This document shows positions 8,646-17,464 of a stretch of 64,000 nt of DNA, in pieces. The notes under the pieces were generated by a model, which was not told where the DNA came from, made no database searches, and was given only the letters and a program-made list of their open reading frames with translations. Source of the stretch: Bacillota bacterium (GTDB lineage: Bacteria > Bacillota > Clostridia > Christensenellales > JAEXRW01); assembly GCA_023454175.1 (NCBI GenBank), contig JAEXRW010000025.1, positions 496,001 to 560,000 on the forward strand. The letters are read 5' to 3'. How positions within the stretch are numbered: position 1 is the first letter of the stretch; each line of letters begins with the position of its first letter. Made by a program: the position numbers and the translations under genes.

Positions 8646-11057
8646 TTATGCCATACCGTTTTTATCGATTCTGACATATGCCCGTTGGATGCCATACAAT
8701 TTCCCGAATCTCATTTTTCCGCTAGCGTTTTTGTACGGTTCCCAGCCTGGCATCTGGCGCAACATATCGTGGATCTCCCGGGCTGTCCCTCCTTGCGTCA
8801 GCTGCTTGATATCGCCGTTAAACAGCTCCATCCATATCTCAATTGCACATACCTTTTCGCGCCTGATCGTACCTTCGACCCCGCCAAATTCGCCATTCAG
8901 CCATAACCGTCTTCCGGCCAGGTCACGATCGTCCCAATCCTCCGGATAAAGGCGTTCTAGGAATTCCTGGATAAGCCCGGCTTTTGCATTCTGCTCGGAA
9001 TGTACTTCCTGTTCCTTGATGGCCTCTGCTATCAGGGACTCGTCCAGATACAATACCTCGTCTGCGTGCCAGGAGGCCTTTGCTTCCGCCCATAACTGAC
9101 CGATGATATCAGGCGTAAGATCTGTCCAGATCGTCTTCCCGGGCTTCCTCAGGCCGACATCGGCGGGCCAGAATCTTCGGTTTCCTGTTCGATCCCGCAG
9201 GAACTCCTGGTCGTTCGTGGTACCGAAAAACACACACTGGCGTGGGAAGTTCGTTACCCTCTTGCCGTAAGCAACCCGGTACGAATCCTCTCTTTTGCTG
9301 ATGAAATGCTTGACCGCTTCGACCTCAGTTTTCTTGGTCGCGGTGAGCTCGGCCATTTCTATCAGCCAGGCGCCCTGTAGCTGCTCATAGCCCTCTTTCC
9401 CCTGCACGGTGGTAAGTGAATCCGAATACCACTTCACACCCATACGATCAATGAGAAGGCTTTTACCAATGCCTTGGGGCCCTACAAGTACCAGCATATA
9501 GTCATATTTCACACCGGGGACATATACACGGGCCACTGCCGCGGTAAAGGCTTTCCTAGTAACCGCGCGAACATAAGGTGTGTCTGCTGCGCCCAGATAA
9601 TCGATCAGCATCGTTTCCAGTCGCGGCGTGCCATCCCACTCGAGGCTATCCAGATATTCACGCACCGGGTGGAACTTTCGTTCCATTTGCACGATGGCAA
9701 GGGCATCATTGATCTTGCTGGGGGCGGTTATGGTATACGCTACCTCAATATAGTGGCGCAATGCGGCATCGTCCACGTCCTCCCATGCATCCCCGCTTTC
9801 AGTGTCCCGGACTTTTCTCCAGGGAAGATTTTCAATGGTCACGGGCCGGTTGGAGAATTCATTGTATGCCAGTTTGCCGTATAGCCGTGGGTCATTTTCC
9901 AGGATGAGCTTAACATTATCGATGGACGCGGTGTATTTGCCTCTCCGGTCAACTTCCAGCTTCGTCATCCATTCAGCTGAGGCGTCAGACCCCGCCTCCC
10001 CGAAATCGCTTTTAGACTTGTCCAATCGGTCCTCGCCAAGGGTAATAAGCACTTTGGAATCCATCCGGGCAAAATCCAGCATTGCTGTATACGATGGCAG
10101 TTTGATGGTCGGTGTACCCGGATCAGCATCGTCATCCTTGGCACCGAACTTGTGTAAACGTACCAGATCAAAGGCGTTACATAGCTTCCCGCTGATGGGA
10201 TCCGTCCCGTGATGAGAATAAACGAACCTGCCGTTGTCATATTCGACCAGGCCGCCTGTCGTGGATCCGCGGATGTATGTATACCTGCCCTGGGCCTCAC
10301 ATGGGGTATAGACGTCCTGAAGGAATGTGTCAATGGCTTCGGCTATTGTGTAGGTCCTGCAAAAGACCCCCACCAAACCGTCTTTCGTCAGGGGGTCGCC
10401 CTGCTTCTCCGCCAGTCGTTTTCGCTCGGTGCTTGTCCTGGATAATTCCGGCCAGGACGAAACATCTGTCCAGTCCAGGTATCGTGCAAGAACATCGTCA
10501 GGATCAAGCCAGGGGCCATCCTTCTGTTTGAAGACATATTCCCCGTCTGAAGATGTGGATGGCCAATACATCAGCCTGTGCGGCTCATACGTGGTATCAT
10601 CAAAAAAGTCAATGCCAATATCGGCTGCGATCCGGCGTGCTATAGCCTTGTACTCATCCGGCGTCACCTGCCGTTTCAGAGGCGCTACCAGCCGCAGGCG
10701 TGGGCTCTCTGGTGAATGCTTGTGCGTGGAGTATATACAGCAGGCAAAGCCGAACCGTGACTCTACCATGGCCCAAAGGTCACCGGTGATGTAGTCTGCA
10801 TCCAGGGTAAGCAGCTGGCGGGACATTACCGTGCTGCTTTTACGCCTCCCGTCCTTCAAGGCTCCGCCCACAAACCCGCCCACATCCTTGATGACATCCT
10901 GCTCAGCCTTGGGCAGCATTTTATACTCGGCCTGTGTCTCGGACGTGCGCCAAGTGTCCTTGATTTTCTCAAGGAACTGGTGCCAGGTCATCACATCGTT
11001 TTTCCAATACATCTCTTTCCGGCTCCGGCCGATGGCAATGGTAAATGAAATATCCAT
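8646..11057 (-). CDS. VapE-type phage primase/helicase
   Basis: An 803-residue replication protein of the virulence-associated E family. The N-terminal part (about residues 70-160) has LTLDADY and a histidine-rich stretch followed by PRLRLVAPL, resembling primase-polymerase folds. The C-terminal part is a superfamily 3-like ATPase with Walker A VGPQGIGKS near residue 526, LIEMAEL for Walker B, and the family signature GTTNDQEFLRDRTGNRRFWP. Such proteins open and prime DNA at the origin of prophages and satellite islands. It lies downstream of the DNA polymerase gene in the same orientation. GGGGG lies nine bases before the ATG. The VRR-NUC and SNF2 genes that normally follow are degraded or missing. 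Confidence 0.92.
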   Translation of the reverse strand: MDISFTIAIGRSRKEMYWKNDVMTWHQFLEKIKDTWRTSETQAEYKMLPKAEQDVIKDVGGFVGGALKDGRRKSSTVMSRQLLTLDADYITGDLWAMVESRFGFACCIYSTHKHSPESPRLRLVAPLKRQVTPDEYKAIARRIAADIGIDFFDDTTYEPHRLMYWPSTSSDGEYVFKQKDGPWLDPDDVLARYLDWTDVSSWPELSRTSTERKRLAEKQGDPLTKDGLVGVFCRTYTIAEAIDTFLQDVYTPCEAQGRYTYIRGSTTGGLVEYDNGRFVYSHHGTDPISGKLCNAFDLVRLHKFGAKDDDADPGTPTIKLPSYTAMLDFARMDSKVLITLGEDRLDKSKSDFGEAGSDASAEWMTKLEVDRRGKYTASIDNVKLILENDPRLYGKLAYNEFSNRPVTIENLPWRKVRDTESGDAWEDVDDAALRHYIEVAYTITAPSKINDALAIVQMERKFHPVREYLDSLEWDGTPRLETMLIDYLGAADTPYVRAVTRKAFTAAVARVYVPGVKYDYMLVLVGPQGIGKSLLIDRMGVKWYSDSLTTVQGKEGYEQLQGAWLIEMAELTATKKTEVEAVKHFISKREDSYRVAYGKRVTNFPRQCVFFGTTNDQEFLRDRTGNRRFWPADVGLRKPGKTIWTDLTPDIIGQLWAEAKASWHADEVLYLDESLIAEAIKEQEVHSEQNAKAGLIQEFLERLYPEDWDDRDLAGRRLWLNGEFGGVEGTIRREKVCAIEIWMELFNGDIKQLTQGGTAREIHDMLRQMPGWEPYKNASGKMRFGKLYGIQRAYVRIDKNGMA

Positions 11058-11113
11058 TCATCGTGACCCCCAAAATATCACTTTCAGTCGGAAATTTCTT
11101 GCCCTCGACAAGT

Positions 11114-13063
11114 TCATTCTTTCATATAAAAATCGCACTCAAAGGCATCCGCTTTCATCGGCAGCCCAGGCGCCCAGCTGATATCCTGTCCGAGGATTTC
11201 CGAAACCTCTTTGGAAGAGTTGCAGTCTGCAGGGACGTCCAGGATGACTTCATCATGGACATGCATCACTGTCTTGTATCCCGCCTCCTCAAGCCGTAAT
11301 AACGCCGCGGCCAGGCAGTCACGGGCGGTCGCCTGGACGATGTTTTCAACCAGCTTCCCTCCATACGTGTGCACCCTGCCCCACTGTTTGGTCTCTTGGT
11401 CAAGGCCCTCATAGGTCAGTACAGGTTTGACATAACGCGGGTCCGGTTGGATAAGCGGGCGGATATATGCCAGTTTGCGTCCGGAGGGGAGTTTGATGAA
11501 CAGTATGCCACTTTCGCATCTGAGTTCGAGGCCGTGTTTCATCCGAATGCATCTTCGTTCTTTCACGGCGCAAATCGCCGCGGCTTCCACGTCATGCCAG
11601 AACTTGACTATACGGCTGTTGGCATTCCTCCAGGATTTTACCAGTCTATACAGTTCTTCTTCCTGCAGGCCCATGGCCAGCGCACCAATCGTGATCATTG
11701 CCCCCACGTTTCCCTGGTACCCGAGAGCAAGCTCCGCGATTTTACCTTTCTGCCGAAGCAGTGATCCTTTGGTCACGCTCTCCTCGGGCACCTTGAACAT
11801 CCGGGCGGCCGATGCCTCATAAATCAACCCGTGTGTCTTGAACACGTCCATACGCCATTGCTCATCTGCGTACCATGCAATAATCCGGGCTTCGATGGCA
11901 CTGAAATCTGCAACGATGAACCGGCATCCTTCCGATGGGATAAAAGCCGTCCTGATCAGTTGGGATAGGACATCGGACACGCTTCCGAAAAGATGTTCCA
12001 GTGATTCAAAATCCCCGGCCTTCAGCATCTTTCGAGCTAGCGCAAGATCTTTAAGGCTATTACGCGGAAGGTTCTGCACCTGCACGAGATGCCCCGCCCA
12101 CCGGCCTGTCCGGTTGGCACCGTAAAACTGCAGCAGGCCACGGACATGATCATCCATGCATACTGCGCTATCCATGGCCTGATATTTTTTGATACTGGTC
12201 CTGGCCAACTCCTGCCTGAGCTGCAGCACCCGGGTCGTGGTCTCATTACTTGTCCTTTTTAGCAGCTCTGGAATGGATCCCTTGGTTAGTTCCTCTACGT
12301 CGATGCCTTCAGCTTCTTTCAACCAGGCTTTAAGCTGGCGTACGCTGTTGGGGTTACCGAGACCGGTCAGTTTTATTGCTTCATCCTTCAGGCGCTGCCG
12401 GTATTGCGTATCACAGTATATGGCGTTGGCCACCAGCTGGCGGTCGATACGGGCTCCTCGGTCATTGATCCGCTGGTCAAGCTCCCACAGCTTTTGTTCA
12501 TCGGGAATTACCGGGTATTTTCCCAAGATCCTATATATCGCCCGTTCAACTGCTACGTCCCGGGCGCAGTATTCAATGAAAAGGTTCCATTTCGCCGGTT
12601 CGCCGTCAGGGTAATTACGTGTGATCTCGCCGGATTTGGTTTTATGCGGTATACAGAAATGATGGATCAGCGCCGCGCCCTCCTTCATCTTCTGCATATC
12701 CTTACCGAGTTTGATAGCCTTAGCAACATCTTCAAGTCCATGGGGCAATCCCAGCGAGGCGGCATGCACAGCTGTGCACCTCCATTGCTCCGGCGGTATG
12801 GGGCATTTCAGAGCACGTGCCAAGCATGTCCGCTCAAAGTTCGCATTGAAGGCATGCTTGATAACATCGGGATCGATTAGGGCATCACGCAGCCAGCCGG
12901 GAAGCACATGTCTCGTCAGGTCCAGTACTTCAACCGGGCCGTCATCAAAAGCATAGCCTATGAGGAGGATCTCAAAGGCAGGAGCCTCTGTATATACGTA
13001 TACCCCCGCCTTTTTCAGATCCAAGCTGCTATATACCTCAAGATCGACATGGAGCGTCTTCAT
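11114..13063 (-). CDS. Phage-type family A DNA polymerase with 3'-5' exonuclease
   Basis: About 649 residues. The exonuclease motifs are visible: HVDLEVYSS (Exo I, residues 5-13), NANFERTCL (Exo II) and YCARDVAVE (Exo III). The polymerase has motif A VADFSAIEARI, motif B RQKGKIAELALGYQG, and motif C HVHDEVILD. There is no 5' nuclease domain, as usual for phage DNA polymerase I types. The frame is open upstream to 13171, but that would overlap the DUF2815 gene by about 100 bases. The ATG at 13061-13063, preceded by GGTGAG, starts five bases after the DUF2815 stop and gives the typical N-terminus. It acts with the ssDNA-binding protein upstream and the VapE-type helicase downstream. Confidence 0.93.
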   Translation of the reverse strand: MKTLHVDLEVYSSLDLKKAGVYVYTEAPAFEILLIGYAFDDGPVEVLDLTRHVLPGWLRDALIDPDVIKHAFNANFERTCLARALKCPIPPEQWRCTAVHAASLGLPHGLEDVAKAIKLGKDMQKMKEGAALIHHFCIPHKTKSGEITRNYPDGEPAKWNLFIEYCARDVAVERAIYRILGKYPVIPDEQKLWELDQRINDRGARIDRQLVANAIYCDTQYRQRLKDEAIKLTGLGNPNSVRQLKAWLKEAEGIDVEELTKGSIPELLKRTSNETTTRVLQLRQELARTSIKKYQAMDSAVCMDDHVRGLLQFYGANRTGRWAGHLVQVQNLPRNSLKDLALARKMLKAGDFESLEHLFGSVSDVLSQLIRTAFIPSEGCRFIVADFSAIEARIIAWYADEQWRMDVFKTHGLIYEASAARMFKVPEESVTKGSLLRQKGKIAELALGYQGNVGAMITIGALAMGLQEEELYRLVKSWRNANSRIVKFWHDVEAAAICAVKERRCIRMKHGLELRCESGILFIKLPSGRKLAYIRPLIQPDPRYVKPVLTYEGLDQETKQWGRVHTYGGKLVENIVQATARDCLAAALLRLEEAGYKTVMHVHDEVILDVPADCNSSKEVSEILGQDISWAPGLPMKADAFECDFYMKE

Positions 13064-13067
13064 GATC

Positions 13068-13643
13068 TCACCGAAGGACATCTTTGCTGCCGAAATCAGC
13101 GCCGTCATTGAAATCGTCCTCGGGTTTGTTCCGTCCGCCAAGCGGCTCGCCATCAGCAATTTTCTGTACATTAATTAGCTCACAGCCGATGCCCTTGTTT
13201 TCATTATTGTATGGAAAGAATCTTACAACCACCCGAGCATAAATTCCGCTATAAACCTCGGATCTGTCCGTTATCCGGATTAGGTTTTGGTCTACGATGC
13301 CAGGTTGAAACTTACTGGAGGCGTTGATCACATTGCATTGCATGCACTCTTCGCCGTATTCACCACCATTTGGCTTCTGACCATCACCGTCATGAACCGG
13401 GTCTTTTAGGTCCGTCGGGATCTTTCCGCCCCAACGCCAAATGTCTATTTGTTTTGCAGTATCGATCGCCTGCTTAATTTTGTCCATGGTCACTTGGTCT
13501 GATTTGGGTATCAAAATGGTAACGGAATACCGTGGACGCTGCCCATCCTGGGTTCTCGGTTCAAATACATTGACGTAGTTGAGCCGTACTATGCCGGTGA
13601 CGACTTGGGTAATAGGTTTTTGTTTAGTAGCAATTTGGTTCAT
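13068..13643 (-). CDS. DUF2815 phage ssDNA-binding protein
   Basis: A 191-residue protein of the DUF2815 family, proposed to be OB-fold single-stranded-DNA-binding proteins of the T7 gp2.5 kind. Features are RYSVTILIPKSD near residue 40, RWGGKIPT near 70, YARVVVRFFPYN near 135 and an acidic tail EDDFNDGADF. Acidic tails in this class contact polymerase and helicase partners. It lies immediately upstream of the DNA polymerase gene, the usual phage order. A strong GGAGGG ribosome site precedes the ATG. Confidence 0.9.
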   Translation of the reverse strand: MNQIATKQKPITQVVTGIVRLNYVNVFEPRTQDGQRPRYSVTILIPKSDQVTMDKIKQAIDTAKQIDIWRWGGKIPTDLKDPVHDGDGQKPNGGEYGEECMQCNVINASSKFQPGIVDQNLIRITDRSEVYSGIYARVVVRFFPYNNENKGIGCELINVQKIADGEPLGGRNKPEDDFNDGADFGSKDVLR

Positions 13644-13782
13644 TTTTAACCCTCCATATATGTTTTGATTATTTCATTACCCTGTAATCAGTTGATCGAG
13701 CACTGCAACCAAAGCGATCCCGCTTTACCTTGAAATACAAAAGGCTATCCGACACCGCCATGGTCATTTGGAATAGGTAGTG

Positions 13783-13977
13783 TTATCCCCCGCCTTTTGC
13801 ATACTTGTATTGCTTGCTGTGTTCAATCTCTCTCCATTTTTCAAACTGGTTGATGTCCACATACCACCTGCCACCTAACTTGTAGGCGGGAAATCCACGA
13901 CTATGGATTAATCGTTCAACATTGCTCCGTGGTATCCCATATTCTTCTATGAATCTCGATAAGGGCATCTGCTTCAT
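13783..13977 (-). CDS. Small helix-turn-helix protein (excisionase/regulator-like)
   Basis: About 64 residues of the AlpA/excisionase type: MPLSRFIEEYGIPRSNVERL forms the helix-turn-helix, followed by a beta-wing GFPAYKLGGRWYVDINQFEKW. Such proteins bind near attachment sites to help excision or control early genes of the element. I chose the ATG at 13975-13977 because AAGGTGG lies 8 bases upstream; the ATG two codons earlier is too close to it and an upstream TTG at 13995 has no ribosome site. It is the first gene of the minus-strand replication module. Confidence 0.75.
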   Translation of the reverse strand: MKQMPLSRFIEEYGIPRSNVERLIHSRGFPAYKLGGRWYVDINQFEKWREIEHSKQYKYAKGGG

Positions 13978-14036
13978 TAACATCCCCACCTTCAAATGTT
14001 GGTAATAGATTGATATCTTAGATTCATTGAACTTGA

Positions 14037-14170
14037 AGGACGACGGGGCTCCTTGCTGCCTTTCAAAGCTTTTACATTAGTACCTTTGAAACGCTTTGGC
14101 TTTGGTAGAATCCTGAAAGAAGACTTTCAACCGGTCTTTTTCTGGTAGCAAGGAGCATCCTGTCCTCCGT
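14037..14170. other. Structured intergenic element: 13-bp stem closing about 83 bases with inner hairpins
   Basis: GCTCCTTGCTGCC at 14048-14060 pairs with GGTAGCAAGGAGC at 14144-14156 (one G-U). Inside, TTTCAAAG (14061-14068) pairs with CTTTGAAA (14084-14091), and ACCGG/CTGGT near 14130-14145 can form a further small hairpin competing with the outer stem. It lies between the divergent HTH gene and the zinc-finger gene. It could be a non-coding RNA, a leader, or a protein-binding or replication site; sequence alone does not decide. Confidence 0.5.
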
Positions 14171-14283
14171 TGTTCAAAACCGAAGCACATTAAATTGCTT
14201 CAAATCGATCATACTGTCATTGTTAAATAGAAATAAAACATTTATCTTAACAATTATATTAACAAGCATGATGCTGGTGTAAA

Positions 14284-15216
14284 ATGCAAAACGGATATGA
14301 AGGAATTCAATTGGCTCAAATTGAATTCTTTACTCAAAAAGCGGATTATTACTTTGCTGTGTATCGTGACCTTACTGTAGACGACAAATTTGTAGAGCAT
14401 AGTCTCTGCATAGAACCAGGTACTCCGAAATATCCGAATGATTTTTTAAGATCCATGGGTCCAAAATTGATTTCAAATAGTAACGTGCTATTTGACCTAA
14501 TAAACTTGGCCGATGAATTTCTTTATCAAACTGAATCTAAAGGGAAAATATTTCTTAAACGGCCGATAGATGAGTTTACCGATAGGCTTGTTCAATTCTG
14601 CGAAACGTATGGGTTACCATGGATATCAGGTGATAAATCTGATAAAAACTTAATATTTAAAAATAAGAGCCTTATCTGGAACGAATCACATTATAAAGGT
14701 TTTCGTGTTATTGATTTTATGGAAATTTTAAGTTTTCTCAGTACTCAATTTCATGTATGGTACGCTTTAACTATTGGCGATGAAACAACAATCAAAGTAC
14801 TAAGGGAGTTCTTTATACAAGAAGACATGCCGATAGAATTTGACGGTACATTAAACGATAGCGAACTATTAAAGTCGACGTATGTAGCAGCAATGATGGT
14901 ACCACTATTGAATTTATTGAATTATCGGATTGCCTTTATATACGATCCAAAATCGAAGCATAATTTATTGGTTCCCAGTACCAGCAATATTTTCGAGGTT
15001 GCATTTTATCAACTGGCCATACTCATCTTTGAGAATCCTGAAGATTCGGGTATCAAGGAATGTACCTGTCATAGGTTCTTTACAATAACCCACGGCAATC
15101 AGAAATTATGTCCTGAATGCCAAGATCATTATGGAAGAAATTATATGAGAACAAAACGAAAAAATGATAAGGCATCAAATAAAATAGGCCATGATGTATC
15201 AAAAAAGTACCAATAA
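14284..15216 (+). CDS. Hypothetical protein with C-terminal zinc-finger motif
   Basis: A 310-residue protein I do not recognise as a named family. The first 250 residues are mixed helix and strand without clear motifs. The C-terminus has CTCHRFF followed by CPECQDHYGRNYMRTKR, a CxC...CxxC zinc-binding pattern with a basic tail resembling CGNR-type zinc fingers, suggesting nucleic-acid binding. Its GC is lower than the replication module next door. No strong ribosome site precedes the ATG. It lies alone between the structured intergenic element and the integrase region, so it may be a cargo gene of the element. Confidence 0.7.
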   Translation: MQNGYEGIQLAQIEFFTQKADYYFAVYRDLTVDDKFVEHSLCIEPGTPKYPNDFLRSMGPKLISNSNVLFDLINLADEFLYQTESKGKIFLKRPIDEFTDRLVQFCETYGLPWISGDKSDKNLIFKNKSLIWNESHYKGFRVIDFMEILSFLSTQFHVWYALTIGDETTIKVLREFFIQEDMPIEFDGTLNDSELLKSTYVAAMMVPLLNLLNYRIAFIYDPKSKHNLLVPSTSNIFEVAFYQLAILIFENPEDSGIKECTCHRFFTITHGNQKLCPECQDHYGRNYMRTKRKNDKASNKIGHDVSKKYQ

Positions 15217-15461
15217 TATACATGTGCTTTCCCTTGGCCAGCTTTCAGATGACCTCATCTTGGAATCTGACTATCACTTCGACGTTTTCATCCTGTCACT
15301 TTTATTGGCCTTCTTTTTTTGCCCAGCAGATTGCGTTTGATTGCTTTATTCATAGCAGAATGCTCCTGGATGGTCAGTACATTTAATACATTCTGTATTA
15401 TCACAACCACGGAGCCTGGTTCTATATAGAACTCAAATAATAACCATGGAATTTTGTTTTT
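15217..15461. other. Intergenic stretch with possible gene relics
   Basis: The minus strand reads YIEPGSVVVIIQNVL, MNKAIKRNLLGKKRRPIKV and, after a one-base shift, ENVEVIVRF, which looks like the tail of a protein broken by a frameshift. I cannot assign a family. Nothing intact is seen. Confidence 0.3.
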
Positions 15462-15638
15462 CTATTTCCTTTGTATAACATCATAGATCTCAATAAGTTC
15501 ATCTTTACCACATACCCTGCCCCACGTCTGGACAAGATGGATACTTATCAATTTGATTAATTTCTTTGTAGCGTTTGTTCGATATGTTTCGTGCCACATT
15601 TTGGTAGGTCTTTGATTATGTTGGTGCTTCGTACTCAT
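15462..15638 (-). CDS. Possible small protein of 58 residues
   Basis: The minus strand encodes a 58-residue basic peptide starting MSTKHQHNQRPTKMWHETYR and ending YDVIQRK. Its composition is protein-like, with a regular helix-forming middle, but no ribosome site precedes the ATG. Family unknown. It may be a small gene of the element or a relic linked to the degraded stretch beside it. Confidence 0.35.
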   Translation of the reverse strand: MSTKHQHNQRPTKMWHETYRTNATKKLIKLISIHLVQTWGRVCGKDELIEIYDVIQRK

Positions 15639-15688
15639 TTAATAATGGACAAAGATATATAAGGTCTAGCGATTAACCCAATCAATGC

Positions 15689-15694
15689 TATAAT
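15689..15694 (+). promoter_or_regulatory. -10 element (TATAAT) upstream of the integrase
   Basis: A perfect TATAAT lies 54 bases before the chosen integrase ATG. The -35 position is poor, so a regulator or weak expression is likely. Confidence 0.45.
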
Positions 15695-15747
15695 GTTTGT
15701 GAGTTGCTTTGATACACTGTTATTCTGTTGGTATGGGACGTGGTTTT

Positions 15748-16905
15748 ATGCAAAAATACAAGAAGCGTGTAGATGGCCGCTATCGGGTAGAATTGACAGT
15801 TGGACGTAGGGATGATGGCAGGCCCATCAAGAAGATGGTTTATGGTAGGACCATTCCAGAGCTTGAATCAAAATTGGCTGAGATCAGGGGCCAGAGGGAC
15901 AAAGGCACCCTCGTTATAGATAACAAAACCACCTTGGGCGAGTGGGCCACGGAATGGCTGGCAACCTATCAGAAAGGCAAACGGTCCAATACCTACGACA
16001 TGTACCGGCGATGTGTAGAATTGTACATCGTTCCATCATCCGTTGCGAAGGTACCTATTACAAAGGTCAAACAGTCCCAGCTCCAAAAACTGATTAATGA
16101 CAAACTCCAAGAGGGCCATACCAGGGCAGCTGACATGCTGCGCCTCACCCTGAAGCAAATTATGAAAAAGGCCATGGGTGAGCTTATCCACGTGAATCCA
16201 GCTGCCGATTTGCCTCTTATTAAATATGAATCGGCCCCACAGCGTCCTATGACAGATGAAGAGAACGTGGCCTTGGAAAAAGCAGAATTGAAGGATAAAC
16301 ACAGGGCATTCATGTATTTATTGAAATATGCGGGGCTTCGTCGCGGGGAGGCTCTGGCTATGTCCAAAGCTGATATCAATCTGAAGAAACGTGAGATATC
16401 AGTGAACAAGGAAGTTATATTTAAAGGTCCTAAAGGTGAGTTGATACCATACCCTAAAACATCAGCCGGGTTCCGTGATGTTCCGATGTGCGATAAGCTT
16501 TTTGAATTTATGGCAAAGTATCTGTCCACTATGGAAAACCTAGCCCTGTTCCTTACTGAGGACGGGAAGGTATGCACACGGATATGTTTCCGTAGAATGT
16601 GGGAAACGATCATGCGGCAGCTGAACAAAGCAGCTGGAGCCAAGGATAACCTAAAACTAATCACAGATCTACATCCACACATCCTTCGTCACGACTATGC
16701 CACCAACCTCTATTATGCCGGTGTGGATATCAAAACAGCACAGTACTTGCTAGGTCATAAGAAGATCGAAATGACCTTGAACATCTATACGCACCTGGCT
16801 AAGAAGTCAAAAGTCACCAAGGAAAATGTCGCAGATAAAATGAACCACTTTTTGGCAGACGGTCAGAAAACGGTCAGTGTCAATGACGATTGTAATAACA
16901 AATAA
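15748..16905 (+). CDS. int: Tyrosine recombinase (integrase)
   Basis: About 385 residues. There is an N-terminal arm-binding segment, a SAM-like core-binding domain (about 60-150: LGEWATEWLATY) and a catalytic domain. The catalytic residues are visible: R in YAGLRRGEAL near 197, HxxR in HPHILRHDYA near 312, and H then Y in LGHKKIEMTLNIYTHL near 333-347. These enzymes join a circular element to an attachment site, often in a tRNA gene. The gene ends 50 bases from the 3' end of tRNA-Lys(CTT), so that gene is the likely target. The in-frame start at 15709 is less likely than the ATG at 15748, preceded by GGGACGTGG. Confidence 0.93.
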   Translation: MQKYKKRVDGRYRVELTVGRRDDGRPIKKMVYGRTIPELESKLAEIRGQRDKGTLVIDNKTTLGEWATEWLATYQKGKRSNTYDMYRRCVELYIVPSSVAKVPITKVKQSQLQKLINDKLQEGHTRAADMLRLTLKQIMKKAMGELIHVNPAADLPLIKYESAPQRPMTDEENVALEKAELKDKHRAFMYLLKYAGLRRGEALAMSKADINLKKREISVNKEVIFKGPKGELIPYPKTSAGFRDVPMCDKLFEFMAKYLSTMENLALFLTEDGKVCTRICFRRMWETIMRQLNKAAGAKDNLKLITDLHPHILRHDYATNLYYAGVDIKTAQYLLGHKKIEMTLNIYTHLAKKSKVTKENVADKMNHFLADGQKTVSVNDDCNNK

Positions 16906-16907
16906 CG

Positions 16908-16953
16908 AAAACCCCCTGTCTTTGCATGTATTTTGCAATAAACAGGGGGTTTT
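16908..16953. terminator. Bidirectional Rho-independent terminator
   Basis: AAAACCCCCTGT at 16908-16919 pairs perfectly with ACAGGGGGTTTT at 16942-16953, with T-runs on both strands. It ends the integrase message from the left and the tRNA transcript from the right. It directly abuts the CCA end of tRNA-Lys. Confidence 0.9.
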
Positions 16954-16954
16954 C

Positions 16955-17030
16955 TGGTACGCCATCAGGGACTCGAACCCTGGACACCCTGATTAAGAGT
17001 CAGGTGCTCTACCAGCTGAGCTAATGGCGC
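16955..17030 (-). tRNA. tRNA-Lys (CTT)
   Basis: A 76-base cloverleaf: acceptor GCGCCAT/ATGGCGT (first pair G-U), anticodon loop CTCTTAA giving CTT, T-loop TTCGAGT and encoded CCA. It is the last gene of the cluster. Its 3' end faces the integrase, so it is the probable integration site, with the 3' end supplied by the element's att copy. Confidence 0.95.
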
Positions 17031-17033
17031 ATA

Positions 17034-17107
17034 TGGAGCGGGTGATGGGAATCGAACCCACGCAGCCAGCTTGGAAGGCTGGAACTCTACCGTTGAGCTA
17101 CACCCGC
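17034..17107 (-). tRNA. tRNA-Gly (TCC)
   Basis: A 74-base cloverleaf with acceptor GCGGGTG/CACCCGC, anticodon loop CTTCCAA giving TCC, and encoded CCA. Only three bases separate it from tRNA-Lys(CTT). Confidence 0.95.
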
Positions 17108-17111
17108 ATTG

Positions 17112-17186
17112 TGGAGCGGAAAACGGGATTCGAACCCGCGACATCCACCTTGGCAAGGTGGCACTCTACCACTGAGCTACTTCCGC
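17112..17186 (-). tRNA. tRNA-Gly (GCC)
   Basis: A 75-base cloverleaf with acceptor GCGGAAG/TTTCCGC, anticodon loop TTGCCAA giving GCC, and encoded CCA. Confidence 0.95.
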
Positions 17187-17189
17187 AAT

Positions 17190-17274
17190 TGGTGCGGGCG
17201 AAGAGATTTGAACTCCCACGCTGTAAAGCACCAGATCCTAAGTCTGGCGCGTCTGCCAATTCCGCCACGCCCGC
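17190..17274 (-). tRNA. tRNA-Leu (TAG)
   Basis: An 85-base class II tRNA with a long variable arm, acceptor GCGGGCG/CGCCCGC, anticodon loop CTTAGGA giving TAG, discriminator A and encoded CCA. Confidence 0.95.
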
Positions 17275-17287
17275 TTGAAACGGGTTT

Positions 17288-17363
17288 TGGTGACCCATCG
17301 GCGATTCGAACGCCGGACACCTTGATTAAAAGTCAAGTGCTCTACCGACTGAGCTAATGGGTC
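17288..17363 (-). tRNA. tRNA-Lys (TTT)
   Basis: A 76-base cloverleaf with acceptor GACCCAT/ATGGGTC, anticodon loop CTTTTAA giving TTT, and encoded CCA. Similar to but distinct from the Lys(CTT) gene at the end of the cluster. Confidence 0.95.
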
Positions 17364-17368
17364 ATGAT

Positions 17369-17444
17369 TGGCTGGGGTGGCAGGACTCGAACCTACGAAT
17401 GCGGGAGTCAAAGTCCCGTGCCTTACCAACTTGGCTACACCCCA
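17369..17444 (-). tRNA. tRNA-Gln (TTG)
   Basis: A 76-base cloverleaf with acceptor TGGGGTG/CACCCCA, anticodon loop CTTTGAC giving TTG, discriminator G and encoded CCA. Confidence 0.95.
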
Positions 17445-17464
17445 ACGGCCGTTTGATATAATAT

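Noticed and set aside
13644..13782. A 32-codon minus-strand frame (MTMAVSDSLLYFK...) between the HTH and DUF2815 genes
   Set aside because: Too short and without motif or clear ribosome site to support as a gene, although small phage genes of this size exist.
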